Below, in pieces: positions 37,001 through 44,990 of a DNA stretch of 64,000 nt. Position 1 is the stretch's first letter. Each line of letters opens with the position of its first letter. The translations under genes were made by a program, and so were the position numbers. This DNA is from Pararhizobium qamdonense. Lineage in GTDB: Bacteria; Pseudomonadota; Alphaproteobacteria; Rhizobiales; Rhizobiaceae. The stretch covers positions 1,614,001-1,678,000 of the forward strand of contig NZ_CP119566.1 in the NCBI RefSeq assembly GCF_029277445.1, in the 5' to 3' direction. The notes under the pieces were generated by a model. That model ran no database searches and was not told the DNA's origin. It saw only the letters and a list, made by a program, of their open reading frames with translations.

Positions 37001-37432
37001 CGCCAGTTCCAGCGCTGCCGACATGATGGATGCCTCAATGGCAAACAGCATGAAGGTGAAGCTCGCATAGATCAGCGAGGTAACGGTGGAGCCGATATAG
37101 CCGAAGCTCGCGCCGCGCGTCAAAAGGTCGATATCGACGCCGTGGCGGATGGCATAGCGGCTGATCGGCAGGCCGACGCCGAGCATGACGAGGCTGGCTG
37201 CGAGAATGGCGATGATGGCGTTGGTGGTGCCATAGGACAGCGTGATGGCGCCGCCGATCGCCTCGAGCGCCAGGAAGGAGATCGCCCCAATCGCGGTCTG
37301 CGAGATGCGCTGCGAGGAGAATTGCCGGGCGCTCTTGGCCGTGAAGCGCAAGGCATAGTCTTCCAGCGTTTGGTTGGCGACCCAGCGGTTATATTCGCGC
37401 CGGACCGGAATGATGCGCTGGCGTGCCGTCAT
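34043..37432 (-). CDS. Transporter-like hybrid sensor kinase (NCS1 permease-Cys-rich-HisKA-REC)
   Basis: Multidomain inner-membrane sensor of 1129 residues. Residues about 40-490 resemble NCS1 (cytosine/allantoin/uracil) permeases with about 12 helices (SRYAIRHGVDIDLLTRGASF). Residues 503-540 hold eight Cys (503, 506, 518, 526, 529, 530, 536, 540), a probable metal module. Two more helices are at about 573-593 and 608-630. The kinase core has H686 (GLSHELRTPLN), an N-box NLLSNAIKF and G-boxes DTGRGIS and GLGLGLT. The receiver is at about 922-1035: D928/D929, D972 (LIDISMPGMNG), K1021. The tail of about 70 residues is helical (EIGYVRGIEAKLADLARLEE). Divergent from urtA and coupled to a LuxR-type regulator, it probably senses urea or a related amide; the ligand is inference from context. 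Confidence 0.87.
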   Translation of the reverse strand: MTARQRIIPVRREYNRWVANQTLEDYALRFTAKSARQFSSQRISQTAIGAISFLALEAIGGAITLSYGTTNAIIAILAASLVMLGVGLPISRYAIRHGVDIDLLTRGASFGYIGSTVTSLIYASFTFMLFAIEASIMSAALELALGIPVWIGYIISAVMVIPLVTHGVRLISKFQLLTQPFWIILNIAPFIFIALADWSKFDLWLAFPGTGKPMGEPGALAPFSLLEFGAASAVILALMAQIGEQVDFLRFLPPEGQRKLHHRVAVFLAGAGWVIVGAPKLLAGSFLVVLCLSAGVPVEHAADPAHMYLTAFGYMIPWHNAALLLMAAFVVVSQLKINVMNAYAGSLAWSNFFSRLTHSHPGRVVWLMFNVAIALLLMELGIYKLLEETLGIFSIIAMAWLCTISADLFINKPLGLAPPNIEFKRAHLYDINPVGTGAMTASALIALTAHFGVFGAMAASLAPYIALITAFIVSPAIAWATKGKYYLARKPRQSWKKLSTVTCSICEHPFEPEDMAWCPAYSAPICSLCCSLDSRCHDMCKPHASFNAQTAVVAKALLPQKVMETLSTRLGRYGIAVVLSVACIGIILAMIAHQTGTASPETASVINRTVGVVFFVFAVVTGVVCWFYVLAHDSRLVAEEESSRQNTLLLKEIAAHKKTDAALQYAKETAEAANRAKSRYVVGLSHELRTPLNAVLGYAQILERDETIPAPRQSAIKVIKRSADHLSGLIDGLLDISKIEAGRLQVYSNEINIQDFLDQITDMFRPQAQAKGLIFEHDRASALPQYVRTDEKRLRQILVNLLSNAIKFTDTGKIRFDVTYRSQVATFTVSDTGRGISQADLPRIFEPFQRGEAEHIRPMPGLGLGLTITQLLTQTLGGEIVVESERDRGSTFRVRLMLSAISRPTASLPSIRKIAGYAGPRRTIVVVDDNEDHRDLMREVLMPLDFVVLTAAGGMECVTLIEGIKPDLFLIDISMPGMNGWQLVTRLRDHGQTAPVIMLSANIGDGTAADTHTGHNDTLAKPFDIRQLQDKLAVHLALEWIYSDTVQPVQTAKPRRTMTNPGAAHIEELIRLGEIGYVRGIEAKLADLARLEENQPFTDAVKTYVQAFDLAGYADFLQNINKQGRPAGE

Positions 37433-37747
37433 GCCTAATTTATATTCCCATTTTCAATGTGATCAATGATTAGGCAATGTCCTCCGGTCAAGGATTTTTT
37501 GCAAGTGCGAGAATCGGTTCGCCTCGGGAGTGGCATTATTGTTTGCGCAAGTGCGGCGTTGCGCTCCCATGCCCGCAAGTTAGGGCCTTGCGTCCGGTCA
37601 AAGGGACGATGATGTGTGCTGCAGTGCACAGTTCGCCCCGGTCACTACGTCAATTGACGTATACAGAATCCGGCACCCTCAACGGATAGTTCCAGCACGA
37701 ACGGCATCCGCAAAAGCCGTCGTCAAAAGAACGAGAGGGGTTCACAC
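37433..37747 (+). other. Divergent intergenic region, sensor kinase / urtA
   Basis: 315 bases with no gene, holding the start regions of both the hybrid kinase (leftward) and urtA (rightward). The notable elements are a perfect 16-base palindrome at 37646-37661 and a GAGAGGGG ribosome site just before urtA. The part next to the kinase is AT-rich (TTTATATTCCCATTTTCAAT). I found no sigma-54 element with correct spacing here. Confidence 0.7.
37646..37661 (+). promoter_or_regulatory. Candidate operator, perfect 16-bp palindrome upstream of urtA
   Basis: TACGTCAATTGACGTA is a perfect palindrome 87 bases before the urtA start. NarL/LuxR-type response regulators bind as dimers to inverted short half-sites of this size, and such a regulator is encoded in the adjacent divergent operon. 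The internal TTGACG could also serve as a -35 box, though the expected -10 region is poor. Confidence 0.5.
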
Positions 37748-39037
37748 ATGACATACAAATCCCAGATCCTGGGCGCGTTCCTGGCTGGCGCGCTGGCCAC
37801 GACAGCATTTTCCAGCGTCCAGGCTGCCGAAGACACGATCAAGGTCGGCGTTCTGCATTCGCTGTCCGGCACCATGGCCATCTCCGAGACGACGCTCAAG
37901 GATGCCATGCTGATGCTCATCGAAGAGCAGAACAAGAAGGGCGGCCTTCTCGGCAAGAAGCTTGAGGCCGTCGTTGTCGATCCCGCCTCCGACTGGCCGC
38001 TCTTTGCCGAAAAGGCCCGTGAACTGATCTCCGTCAACAAGGTCGCAGCCGTGTTCGGTTGCTGGACGTCGTCGTCGCGCAAGTCGGTCCTGCCGGTGTT
38101 CGAAGAGCTGAATTCGATCCTGTTTTACCCGGTCCAGTACGAGGGTGAGGAATCCTCGCGCAACATCTTCTATACCGGTGCTGCCCCGAACCAACAGGCC
38201 ATCCCGGCCGTCGATTATCTGATGAACACCGAAGGCGTCGAGCGTTTCGTGCTTGAAGGCACCGACTATGTCTATCCGCGCACGACCAACAAGATTCTGG
38301 AAGCCTACCTGATTGCCAAGGGCATTCCGAAGGAAGACATCCTGATCAACTACACGCCGTTCGGTTTCTCCGACTGGCAGACGGAAGTGGCCAAGATCAA
38401 GGAATTCGGTTCGGCCGGCAAGAAGACCGCCGTCGTCTCGACCATCAATGGCGATGCCAACGTGCCGTTCTACAAGGAACTTGGCAACAAGGGCATCAAG
38501 GCCACCGATATTCCGGTCGTCGCTTTCTCGGTCGGCGAAGAAGAGCTTGCCGGTCTCGACACCAAGCCGCTGGTCGGCCATCTCGCTGCCTGGAACTATT
38601 TCCAGTCCGTCGATGCCCCGGCCAATGCCGAGTTCATCAAGCAGTGGCATGCCTTCACCAAGAACGACAAGCGCGTCACCAATGATCCGATGGAAGCCGC
38701 CTATATCGGCTTCAATGCCTGGGTAAAGGCGGTCGAAGCGGCCGGAACCACCGAAACGGACGCCGTTCTCGACACGATCATCGGCACCAGCGTTCCCAAC
38801 CTTTCGGGTGGCTACTCCACCGTGATGCCGAACCACCACATCACCAAGCCCGTTCTGATCGGCGAAATCCAGGCGGACGGCCAGTTTGAAATCGTCCAGC
38901 AGACCCCGCAGGTCGTTGGCGACGAATGGTCGGACTTCCTGCCGGACTCCAAGGATCTGATTTCCGATTGGCGCAAGCCGATGTCCTGCGGCAACTTCAA
39001 CGTTGCAACGGGCAAGTGCGGCGGCAAGGGTTCCTGA
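37748..39037 (+). CDS. urtA: Urea ABC transporter, substrate-binding protein
   Basis: Periplasmic urea-binding protein (429 residues). Signal peptide LGAFLAGALATTAFSSVQAA, with cleavage near residue 26. The mature protein carries UrtA hallmarks: IKVGVLHSLSGTMAISETTL, VFGCWTSSSRKSVLPVFEEL, LFYPVQYEGEESSRNIFYTG and the C-terminal RKPMSCGNFNVATGKCGGKG. These separate it from LivK/AmiC relatives. It is first of urtABCDE, and a strong hairpin and a long gap follow before urtB, allowing more binding protein than membrane subunits. Confidence 0.95.
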   Translation: MTYKSQILGAFLAGALATTAFSSVQAAEDTIKVGVLHSLSGTMAISETTLKDAMLMLIEEQNKKGGLLGKKLEAVVVDPASDWPLFAEKARELISVNKVAAVFGCWTSSSRKSVLPVFEELNSILFYPVQYEGEESSRNIFYTGAAPNQQAIPAVDYLMNTEGVERFVLEGTDYVYPRTTNKILEAYLIAKGIPKEDILINYTPFGFSDWQTEVAKIKEFGSAGKKTAVVSTINGDANVPFYKELGNKGIKATDIPVVAFSVGEEELAGLDTKPLVGHLAAWNYFQSVDAPANAEFIKQWHAFTKNDKRVTNDPMEAAYIGFNAWVKAVEAAGTTETDAVLDTIIGTSVPNLSGGYSTVMPNHHITKPVLIGEIQADGQFEIVQQTPQVVGDEWSDFLPDSKDLISDWRKPMSCGNFNVATGKCGGKGS

Positions 39038-39142
39038 TTCGACGCATACCGGCTGTTTCATCAAGATCAGCATAATCCGGCAATGGCCTGACCGCCGTTT
39101 CCCGAAGTCCATTTTCAGAACGTCCTGATTAAAATGCGAATA

Positions 39143-39172
39143 CCCTCCGCTCAGACCCGTCTGGGCGGAGGG
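39143..39172 (+). terminator. Strong hairpin after urtA, partial terminator or mRNA stabiliser
   Basis: CCCTCCGC (39143-39150) pairs with GCGGAGGG (39165-39172), continued inside by CAGAC-CCG-TCTG. There is no T run after it, so full termination is unlikely. Such hairpins behind binding-protein genes often leave a stable short transcript. Confidence 0.55.
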
Positions 39173-39191
39173 ACCTGATCCCGCCCCCATG

Positions 39192-39207
39192 TGGCATGGT
39201 TTCTGCA
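39192..39207 (+). promoter_or_regulatory. Candidate sigma-54 (-24/-12) promoter between urtA and urtB
   Basis: TGGCATGGTTTCTGCA has the invariant GG and GC separated by exactly ten bases and agrees with the sigma-54 pattern TGGCAC-N5-TTGCA at most positions. It points toward urtB, 166 bases upstream of its start, and would place urtBCDE under nitrogen (NtrC-type) control. No NtrC site was identified with confidence. Confidence 0.5.
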
Positions 39208-39372
39208 TGGCTGAGCTTAAGGATGCGGTTGCGGGGCCGGTCCCTGTTCGATGTGATCGCCGGGCGAGCGGATTGCGGAAATCTTAAGCAACAGCGCCGG
39301 CATCAAGCATCTCCCGTCAATGCGCGGTGCCCAAGCCGACGAACAACCCAAGCGAACGGACAAGAAGAGCTC

Positions 39373-40980
39373 ATGTATCGCGCCCTCCAGACCTTTCTTG
39401 TTGCCCTCTGCCTGCTGGTCAGTTGCCTTGCAACGGGCCTGCGTGCGCAGGAAGATATCCGGCCGCTGGTCGATGCACTGGGGGCAACCGCGTTCCCGCA
39501 GAAGATCGAGGCCGTCAAGGCGCTGGCCGCATCGGGCAATCCGAAAACCGGCGAAATCCTGCAAAATCTCAGCGACGGCAAACTCTATGCGCCAAGGACC
39601 GGCGGCCCGGTCTTTCTCGAAGGCCCGTCTGACGGCACCTATCTCGATGTGCTGACCGGCGTTGCCGCCGCCGGGGTGCCGGGGAACCTGGCCAAGATCC
39701 GGCTGAACAATGGTTTGCGCGGTGCCATCGGCGCGGCGCTCAGCCAGTTGACCCTTTTAAGCCCCGAGCGCCCGGCACGCCTTGCGGCCGCGCAGGACCT
39801 GCTCAAGAGTGCCCATCCAGATAATCTCGCGCTGTTGAATTCCGCGCTTTCGCAGGAGCAGGATACCGAGGTCAAGGCGACGATGGAGGCCGCGCGCGCC
39901 GTTATCCTGCTCAAGACCGATGCCAGCGCTGCGGACAAGAAGTCCGCCATCGACACGATCGCGGCACGCGGCAATCGCGATGCGCTGACAATCCTGACGG
40001 CTGCAATGGCGACTGCGCCGGATGATCTGAGGCCGGCGATCGAGGCGCATATTGACACCATCAACCGCAGCCTTGCCGCCTGGGATGTGGCGCAGAACGT
40101 CTGGTACGGCCTGTCGCTCGGCTCGGTGCTTTTGCTGGCGGCAATCGGCCTTGCCATTATCTTCGGCGTCATGGGCATCATCAACATGGCGCATGGCGAA
40201 ATGGTCATGCTCGGCGCCTATACGACCTATGTGGTGCAGCAGACGGTGGCGGCCGTCGCCCCCGGCATGACCGATTATTCGCTGGCTTTTGCCGTTCCCG
40301 CCGCATTCCTGTTTACCGGCCTGGTCGGGGTCGGCATCGAGCGCAGCGTCATCCGCTGGCTCTACGGCCGGCCGCTCGAAACGCTGCTCGCCACCTGGGG
40401 TATTTCGCTGATCCTGCAGCAGGCGATCCGCACCATTTTCGGCCCGACAAACCGGCAGGTGGACAATCCCAGCTGGATGTCCGGCGTCTTTGAGGCCGGT
40501 GGTCTCGCCATCACCTATAACCGTATGTGGATCATCGTCTTCTCGCTCGGTGTCTTCGTGGCGCTGCTCCTGCTGCTCAAGCGCTCCAAGTTCGGCCTGC
40601 AGATGCGCGCGGTCACGCAGAACCGGCGCATGGCGTCGTCGATGGGCATTCGCACCCCTTGGGTCGATGCGCTGACCTTTGGCCTCGGTTCCGGTATTGC
40701 CGGCATGGCGGGCGTGGCGCTCAGCCAGATCGACAATGTCTCGCCCAATCTCGGCCAGAACTACATTATCGACAGTTTCATGGTCGTGGTGTTCGGCGGC
40801 GTCGGCAATCTCTGGGGCACGCTGGTCGGCGCCTTGACGCTCGGGATCGCCAACAAGTTCCTTGAGCCCTATGCCGGCGCGGTGCTCGGCAAGATCCTCA
40901 TCCTCGTCTTCATCATCCTATTCATCCAGCGGCGGCCTCGTGGCCTGTTCGCGCTCAAGGGAAGGGCGGTCGAACAATGA
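39373..40980 (+). CDS. urtB: Urea ABC transporter, permease UrtB
   Basis: First membrane subunit of the urea importer (535 residues). It is longer than LivH because of an N-terminal export signal (LQTFLVALCLLVSCLATGLR) and about 220 helical, repeat-like periplasmic residues (alternating pairs of helices such as KIEAVKALAASGNPKTGEIL). This is a known trait of UrtB. The LivH-like pore follows (GSVLLLAAIGLAIIFGVMGI, MAHGEMVMLGAYTTY). The start at 39373 follows AAGAAGAG and begins the signal peptide. The stop overlaps urtC by four bases. Confidence 0.93.
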   Translation: MYRALQTFLVALCLLVSCLATGLRAQEDIRPLVDALGATAFPQKIEAVKALAASGNPKTGEILQNLSDGKLYAPRTGGPVFLEGPSDGTYLDVLTGVAAAGVPGNLAKIRLNNGLRGAIGAALSQLTLLSPERPARLAAAQDLLKSAHPDNLALLNSALSQEQDTEVKATMEAARAVILLKTDASAADKKSAIDTIAARGNRDALTILTAAMATAPDDLRPAIEAHIDTINRSLAAWDVAQNVWYGLSLGSVLLLAAIGLAIIFGVMGIINMAHGEMVMLGAYTTYVVQQTVAAVAPGMTDYSLAFAVPAAFLFTGLVGVGIERSVIRWLYGRPLETLLATWGISLILQQAIRTIFGPTNRQVDNPSWMSGVFEAGGLAITYNRMWIIVFSLGVFVALLLLLKRSKFGLQMRAVTQNRRMASSMGIRTPWVDALTFGLGSGIAGMAGVALSQIDNVSPNLGQNYIIDSFMVVVFGGVGNLWGTLVGALTLGIANKFLEPYAGAVLGKILILVFIILFIQRRPRGLFALKGRAVEQ

Positions 40981-42170
40981 TTGCGCAAATGCTGTTCATG
41001 CGGCACGAGAAAAAGACGCTCTGGGCCGTGTTCCTGATCCTGCTGGCCGCAGCCCTGGTGCCGCTTGCCAATCTGCTCATCCCGCAAGACAGCGCCTTCC
41101 ATGTGCCCGGCTATCTCGTGCCGTTGCTTGGGAAATATCTCTGCTACGCGCTTCTTGCGCTCGCACTGGATCTCGTCTGGGGCTATTGCGGCATTCTTTC
41201 GCTCGGCCATGGCGCATTTTTTGCGCTCGGCGGATATGCCATGGGCATGTATCTGATGCGTCAGATCGGTGATCGCGGCGTCTATGCCAATCCGCTGCTG
41301 CCGGATTTCATGGTCTTTCTGAATTGGCAGGAATTGCCCTGGTACTGGTACGGCTTCAACCATTTCGCCTTTGCGGCGCTGATGGTGCTCCTGGTGCCGG
41401 GACTGCTTGCCTTCGTTTTCGGCTGGTTCGCCTTCCGCTCGCGCGTCACCGGCGTCTATCTGTCGATCATCACCCAGGCCATGACCTACGCGCTGCTGCT
41501 TGCCTTCTTCCGCAACGAAATGGGCTTTGGCGGCAATAACGGCCTCACCGACTTCAAGGAAATCCTCGGCTTCAACGTCCAGGCGGGGGGTACGCGGGCC
41601 GCATTGTTTGCCGCAACCGCTATCGCCTTGGCGCTGGCTCTGCTGCTCAGTTCCGCCATCGTCCGCTCGAAATACGGCAAGGTGCTGGTCGGCGTGCGCG
41701 ATGCCGAAAGCCGGACCCGGTTTCTGGGTTACCGCGTCGAGAACATGAAGCTGTTCATCTTCACCGTCTCGGCGATGATGGCCGGTGTGGCCGGTGCGCT
41801 CTACGTGCCGCAGGTCGGCATTATCAACCCCGGCGAATTCGCCCCGGCAAACTCGATCGAAGTGGTGATCTGGACGGCGGTCGGCGGGCGCGGCACGCTG
41901 ATCGGACCGATCATCGGCGCCATCCTCGTCAATTTCGGCAAGAGCATCTTCACGGCCGCCTTCCCGGAATTCTGGCTGTTTGCGCTCGGCGCGCTGTTTG
42001 TGGCGACCACGCTGTTCCTGCCCAAGGGCGTGGTCGGGACCGTCCAGCAGTTCCTTGCCCGGCGCAAGGAGCAGAAAAAAGCGGATGCCGTGGAGCAGGC
42101 CTACCAGGACAAGGCGGCTGCCAAGGCGGACAGCCAGCTTGCGACACTGAAACCCCAGGCTGCGGAGTAG
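40977..42170 (+). CDS. urtC: Urea ABC transporter, permease UrtC
   Basis: Second membrane subunit (397 residues) of the urea importer. LivM-like core: YALLALALDLVWGYCGILSL, GHGAFFALGGYAMGMYLMRQ, GVYLSIITQAMTYALLLAFF and the loop GVRDAESRTRFLGYRVENMK that contacts the ATPase. The C-terminal 40 residues are charged and Ala/Lys-rich. It overlaps urtB by four bases and is followed after five bases by urtD. Confidence 0.94.
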   Translation: MIAQMLFMRHEKKTLWAVFLILLAAALVPLANLLIPQDSAFHVPGYLVPLLGKYLCYALLALALDLVWGYCGILSLGHGAFFALGGYAMGMYLMRQIGDRGVYANPLLPDFMVFLNWQELPWYWYGFNHFAFAALMVLLVPGLLAFVFGWFAFRSRVTGVYLSIITQAMTYALLLAFFRNEMGFGGNNGLTDFKEILGFNVQAGGTRAALFAATAIALALALLLSSAIVRSKYGKVLVGVRDAESRTRFLGYRVENMKLFIFTVSAMMAGVAGALYVPQVGIINPGEFAPANSIEVVIWTAVGGRGTLIGPIIGAILVNFGKSIFTAAFPEFWLFALGALFVATTLFLPKGVVGTVQQFLARRKEQKKADAVEQAYQDKAAAKADSQLATLKPQAAE

Positions 42171-42175
42171 AACCG

Positions 42176-42928
42176 ATGGATGAAAAGACCTCCCGCAGCC
42201 TGCTGTATCTCGATGGCGTTTCGGTCTCGTTTGATGGGTTCAAGGCGCTGAATTCGCTGTCCTTCGTGGTCGAACCCGGCGAGCTCCGGGCGATCATCGG
42301 GCCGAACGGGGCCGGCAAGACGACGATGATGGATATCATCACCGGCAAGACCCGGCCCGATAGCGGCCAGGTGTTCTTCAACGGCGATATCGATCTGACC
42401 AAGAAGGACGAGGCTGATATTGCCCAGCTGGGTATTGGCCGCAAGTTCCAGAAACCGACGGTGTTTGAAAGCCATACGGTCTGGGACAATATCGAACTGG
42501 CGCTCAACCGGAAACGCGGGGTGTTTTCAACGCTGTTCTACCGCCTGACACCGGCCGACAAGGCGCGCATCGAGGAGATCCTCGAAACGGTGCGCATGAC
42601 GTCCCGCAAGGACGACCTCGCCGCCAATCTCTCGCATGGGCAAAAACAGTGGCTGGAAATCGGCATGCTTCTGGCGCAGGAGCCAAAACTGCTTCTGGTC
42701 GATGAACCGGTGGCCGGCATGACCGACGCGGAAACGGCCGAGACCGCCATCCTGCTCAAAGAAATCGCCAAGACCCGCTCGGTCGTCGTCGTCGAACATG
42801 ACATGGGCTTCATCCGGGATCTCGGCGTCAAAGTGACCTGCCTTGCCGAGGGCTCGGTGCTCGCCGAAGGCTCGATCGATTTCGTCAGCAACGATCCGAA
42901 AGTGATCGAGAACTATTTGGGGCGGTGA
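42176..42928 (+). CDS. urtD: Urea ABC transporter, ATPase UrtD
   Basis: LivG-type ATPase (250 residues) of the urea importer. Walker A is IGPNGAGKTTMMDI, the signature region is NLSHGQKQWLEIGMLLAQ (degenerate, as usual for UrtD), Walker B is LLLVDEPVAGMT and the switch His is in VVEHDMGFI. The N-terminal sequence SLLYLDGVSVSFDGFKALNS is typical. It is separated from urtE by a palindromic repeat. Confidence 0.94.
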   Translation: MDEKTSRSLLYLDGVSVSFDGFKALNSLSFVVEPGELRAIIGPNGAGKTTMMDIITGKTRPDSGQVFFNGDIDLTKKDEADIAQLGIGRKFQKPTVFESHTVWDNIELALNRKRGVFSTLFYRLTPADKARIEEILETVRMTSRKDDLAANLSHGQKQWLEIGMLLAQEPKLLLVDEPVAGMTDAETAETAILLKEIAKTRSVVVVEHDMGFIRDLGVKVTCLAEGSVLAEGSIDFVSNDPKVIENYLGR

Positions 42929-42939
42929 GGATGCGTTTA

Positions 42940-43058
42940 CCCTCCCCTTGAGGGGGAGGGTCGGCGCGAAGCGGCGGGGTGGGGTGATTTTCAGCGTCAA
43001 ACAATGGGTCACCCCCACCCGCAGCGTTGCTGCGACCTCCCCCCTCAAGGGGGAGGTG
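42940..43058 (+). repeat. Mosaic palindromic repeat between urtD and urtE
   Basis: A roughly 119-base inverted repeat. CCCTCCCCTTGAGGGGGAGG at the left (itself a hairpin) pairs with CCTCCCCCCTCAAGGGGGAG at the right. The inner arms GGGTGGGGTGA and TCACCCCCACCC also pair. A related element with the core CCTCCCC-ACAAG-GGGGAGG lies at 61170-61396. It is non-coding, of the kind common between rhizobial genes, and sits inside the transporter operon. Confidence 0.75.
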
Positions 43059-43113
43059 TTACCGAGACAACGCCACCACCCAGATCGCCGGGATGGACAG
43101 AAGGAAGAAGAGC

Positions 43114-43809
43114 ATGCTGACCGTCGACAACATCAATCTGCACTACGGCGCGGCCCAGGCCCTTCGTGGCGTCTCCATTACTGCGCCGATGGGTAAGATC
43201 ACCTGCGTGCTCGGCCGCAACGGTGTCGGCAAGACCAGCCTGTTGCGCGCGATCACCGGCCAGCATGGGCCGAGCGCCGGCACCATCGCCTTTAACGGCA
43301 CGGTGCTGAACGGCATGGCGCCCTATAACCGGGCCAAGCACGGTATTGGGTTCGTGCCGCAGGGCCGCGAAGTCTTTCCGCTTTTGACGGTCAAGGAAAA
43401 CCTGGAATCGGGCTATGCGCCGGTGGCACGCAAGGACCGGTACATTCCCGAGGATATTTTCAACCTGTTTCCGATCCTGCGCTCGATGCTTGGCCGCCGC
43501 GGCGGTGATTTGTCGGGCGGGCAGCAGCAGCAGCTGGCGATTGGCCGGGCGCTGGTGACGCGGCCGAAAATCCTGGTTCTGGACGAGCCGACCGAGGGCA
43601 TCCAGCCGTCGATCATCAAGGATATCGGCCGGGCGATCCAGTATCTGCGCGATTCCACCGGGATGGCAATTCTGCTTGTGGAACAATATCTTGACTTCTG
43701 CCGTGAGCTTGCAGACCATGTCTATATCATGGACCGCGGCGAGATCGTGCATGAAGGCCCGGCCGAAACGCTGGATACGCCGGAAGCGCGCCGCCACCTC
43801 ACAGTGTGA
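43114..43809 (+). CDS. urtE: Urea ABC transporter, ATPase UrtE
   Basis: LivF-type ATPase (231 residues) of the urea importer. Walker A is LGRNGVGKTSLLRA, the signature is LSGGQQQQLAIGRALV and Walker B is ILVLDEPTEGIQPSII, the EGIQPSI part being typical of UrtE. The start at 43114 has AAGGAAGAAG upstream and begins the homology; an in-frame extension reaches into the palindromic repeat and is discounted. ureD follows after six bases, which links import to urease assembly in one transcription unit. Confidence 0.95.
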   Translation: MLTVDNINLHYGAAQALRGVSITAPMGKITCVLGRNGVGKTSLLRAITGQHGPSAGTIAFNGTVLNGMAPYNRAKHGIGFVPQGREVFPLLTVKENLESGYAPVARKDRYIPEDIFNLFPILRSMLGRRGGDLSGGQQQQLAIGRALVTRPKILVLDEPTEGIQPSIIKDIGRAIQYLRDSTGMAILLVEQYLDFCRELADHVYIMDRGEIVHEGPAETLDTPEARRHLTV

Positions 43810-43815
43810 CATCGG

Positions 43816-44652
43816 ATGGCAATGGCTGAGGCAGCAGGGATCGCTCCGCAAAGGGCATGGGGCAAAGGGCGGCTGGTGGCAAAGCCATTTGCGGGGCGTA
43901 CCCGGCTTTGCGAATTCTACCAGGAGGGCTGCGCCAAGATCAGGCTGCCCGATACGTTCGACACGACGATGGAAGCGGTGCTGATCAACAGTTCCGGCGG
44001 CCTGACCGGTGGCGACCATATGGAGTGGTCGTTCGTGGCCGGCGAGGGCACGCATCTCACCCTGACCACCCAGGCCTGCGAGAAGATCTACAGGGCAAGC
44101 GCCGGCACCGCTGATGTGACCGCGCAGATTTCGGTTGGCGCGGGGGCCACTGTCCATTGGCTGCCGCAGGAAACCATCCTGTTCGACCGCGCCTCGCTGT
44201 CACGCAAGCTGGAGGTCGATCTGGCCGAAGGGGCGGAATTTCTGGCGGTCGAGGCCGTGCTTCTCGGCCGCAAGGCGATGGGCGAGGCAATGCGCGAAGG
44301 CCTGTTTCAGGACCGCTGGCGCATCCGCAGCAACGGCGCGCTGCTGCATGCGGAAAACCTCAGGCTGAACGGTGATATCACCGGCCTGACGCGCGAGAGC
44401 GCGGTGCTCGGCGGGCAGGTGGCTTTTGCGACACTGTTTTACACCGGCGCCGATTGCGAGCGGCACGTCGATACTCTGCGCGGCCTGATCGGCGGCATTG
44501 CCGGCGGGGTGAGCCATTATCAGGTTGTTGGCAAGGACAAGCTGATTGCCCGCCTCGTTGCGCCGGATGGTTTCGCCTTGAGAAAAATCCTCATCCCGGT
44601 CATTTCGCACTTGCGCAAGGGCGCCTCTGTGCCGAAAGTCTGGAACCTGTAA
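43816..44652 (+). CDS. ureD: Urease accessory protein UreD
   Basis: Scaffold protein (278 residues, also called UreH) that binds apo-urease and, with UreF and UreG, lets nickel reach the active site. Typical segments are present: [55 protein letters not shown] and the C-terminal [16 protein letters not shown] end. The start is ATG 43816, or ATG 43822 two codons later. It begins the ure part of the operon. Confidence 0.94.
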   Translation: MAMAEAAGIAPQRAWGKGRLVAKPFAGRTRLCEFYQEGCAKIRLPDTFDTTMEAVLINSSGGLTGGDHMEWSFVAGEGTHLTLTTQACEKIYRASAGTADVTAQISVGAGATVHWLPQETILFDRASLSRKLEVDLAEGAEFLAVEAVLLGRKAMGEAMREGLFQDRWRIRSNGALLHAENLRLNGDITGLTRESAVLGGQVAFATLFYTGADCERHVDTLRGLIGGIAGGVSHYQVVGKDKLIARLVAPDGFALRKILIPVISHLRKGASVPKVWNL

Positions 44653-44677
44653 TCGACCCGCAATCTGGTGACCGCGC

Positions 44678-44980
44678 ATGAACCTGACACCCCGTGAAAA
44701 AGACAAACTGCTGATTTCGATGGCAGCGATGGTCGCCCGCCGGCGGCTGGAGCGCGGCGTCAAGCTCAATCATCCTGAAGCGATCGCGCTGATCACCGAT
44801 TTTGTCGTCGAGGGCGCCCGCGACGGCCGCTCGGTGCCGGATCTGATGGAAGCGGGGGCGCATGTCATCACCCGCGCCCAGGTGATGGAGGGCATCCCCG
44901 AGATGATCCACGACATCCAGATCGAGGCGACCTTTCCGGACGGGACCAAGCTGGTCACCGTTCACGAACCCATTCGCTGA
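44678..44980 (+). CDS. ureA: Urease gamma subunit
   Basis: Smallest structural subunit of urease (100 residues) of the (UreABC)3 enzyme. Essentially family standard throughout: [40 protein letters not shown] and [20 protein letters not shown]. The length is exactly as usual. It is followed after ten bases by the small DUF1272 gene rather than directly by ureB. Confidence 0.97.
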   Translation: MNLTPREKDKLLISMAAMVARRRLERGVKLNHPEAIALITDFVVEGARDGRSVPDLMEAGAHVITRAQVMEGIPEMIHDIQIEATFPDGTKLVTVHEPIR

Positions 44981-44990
44981 GGGAACGGCC

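Noticed and set aside
37531..37547. TGGCATTATTGTTTGC upstream of urtA as a sigma-54 promoter
   Set aside because: The GG and GC are separated by eleven bases rather than ten, which this sigma factor does not tolerate well.
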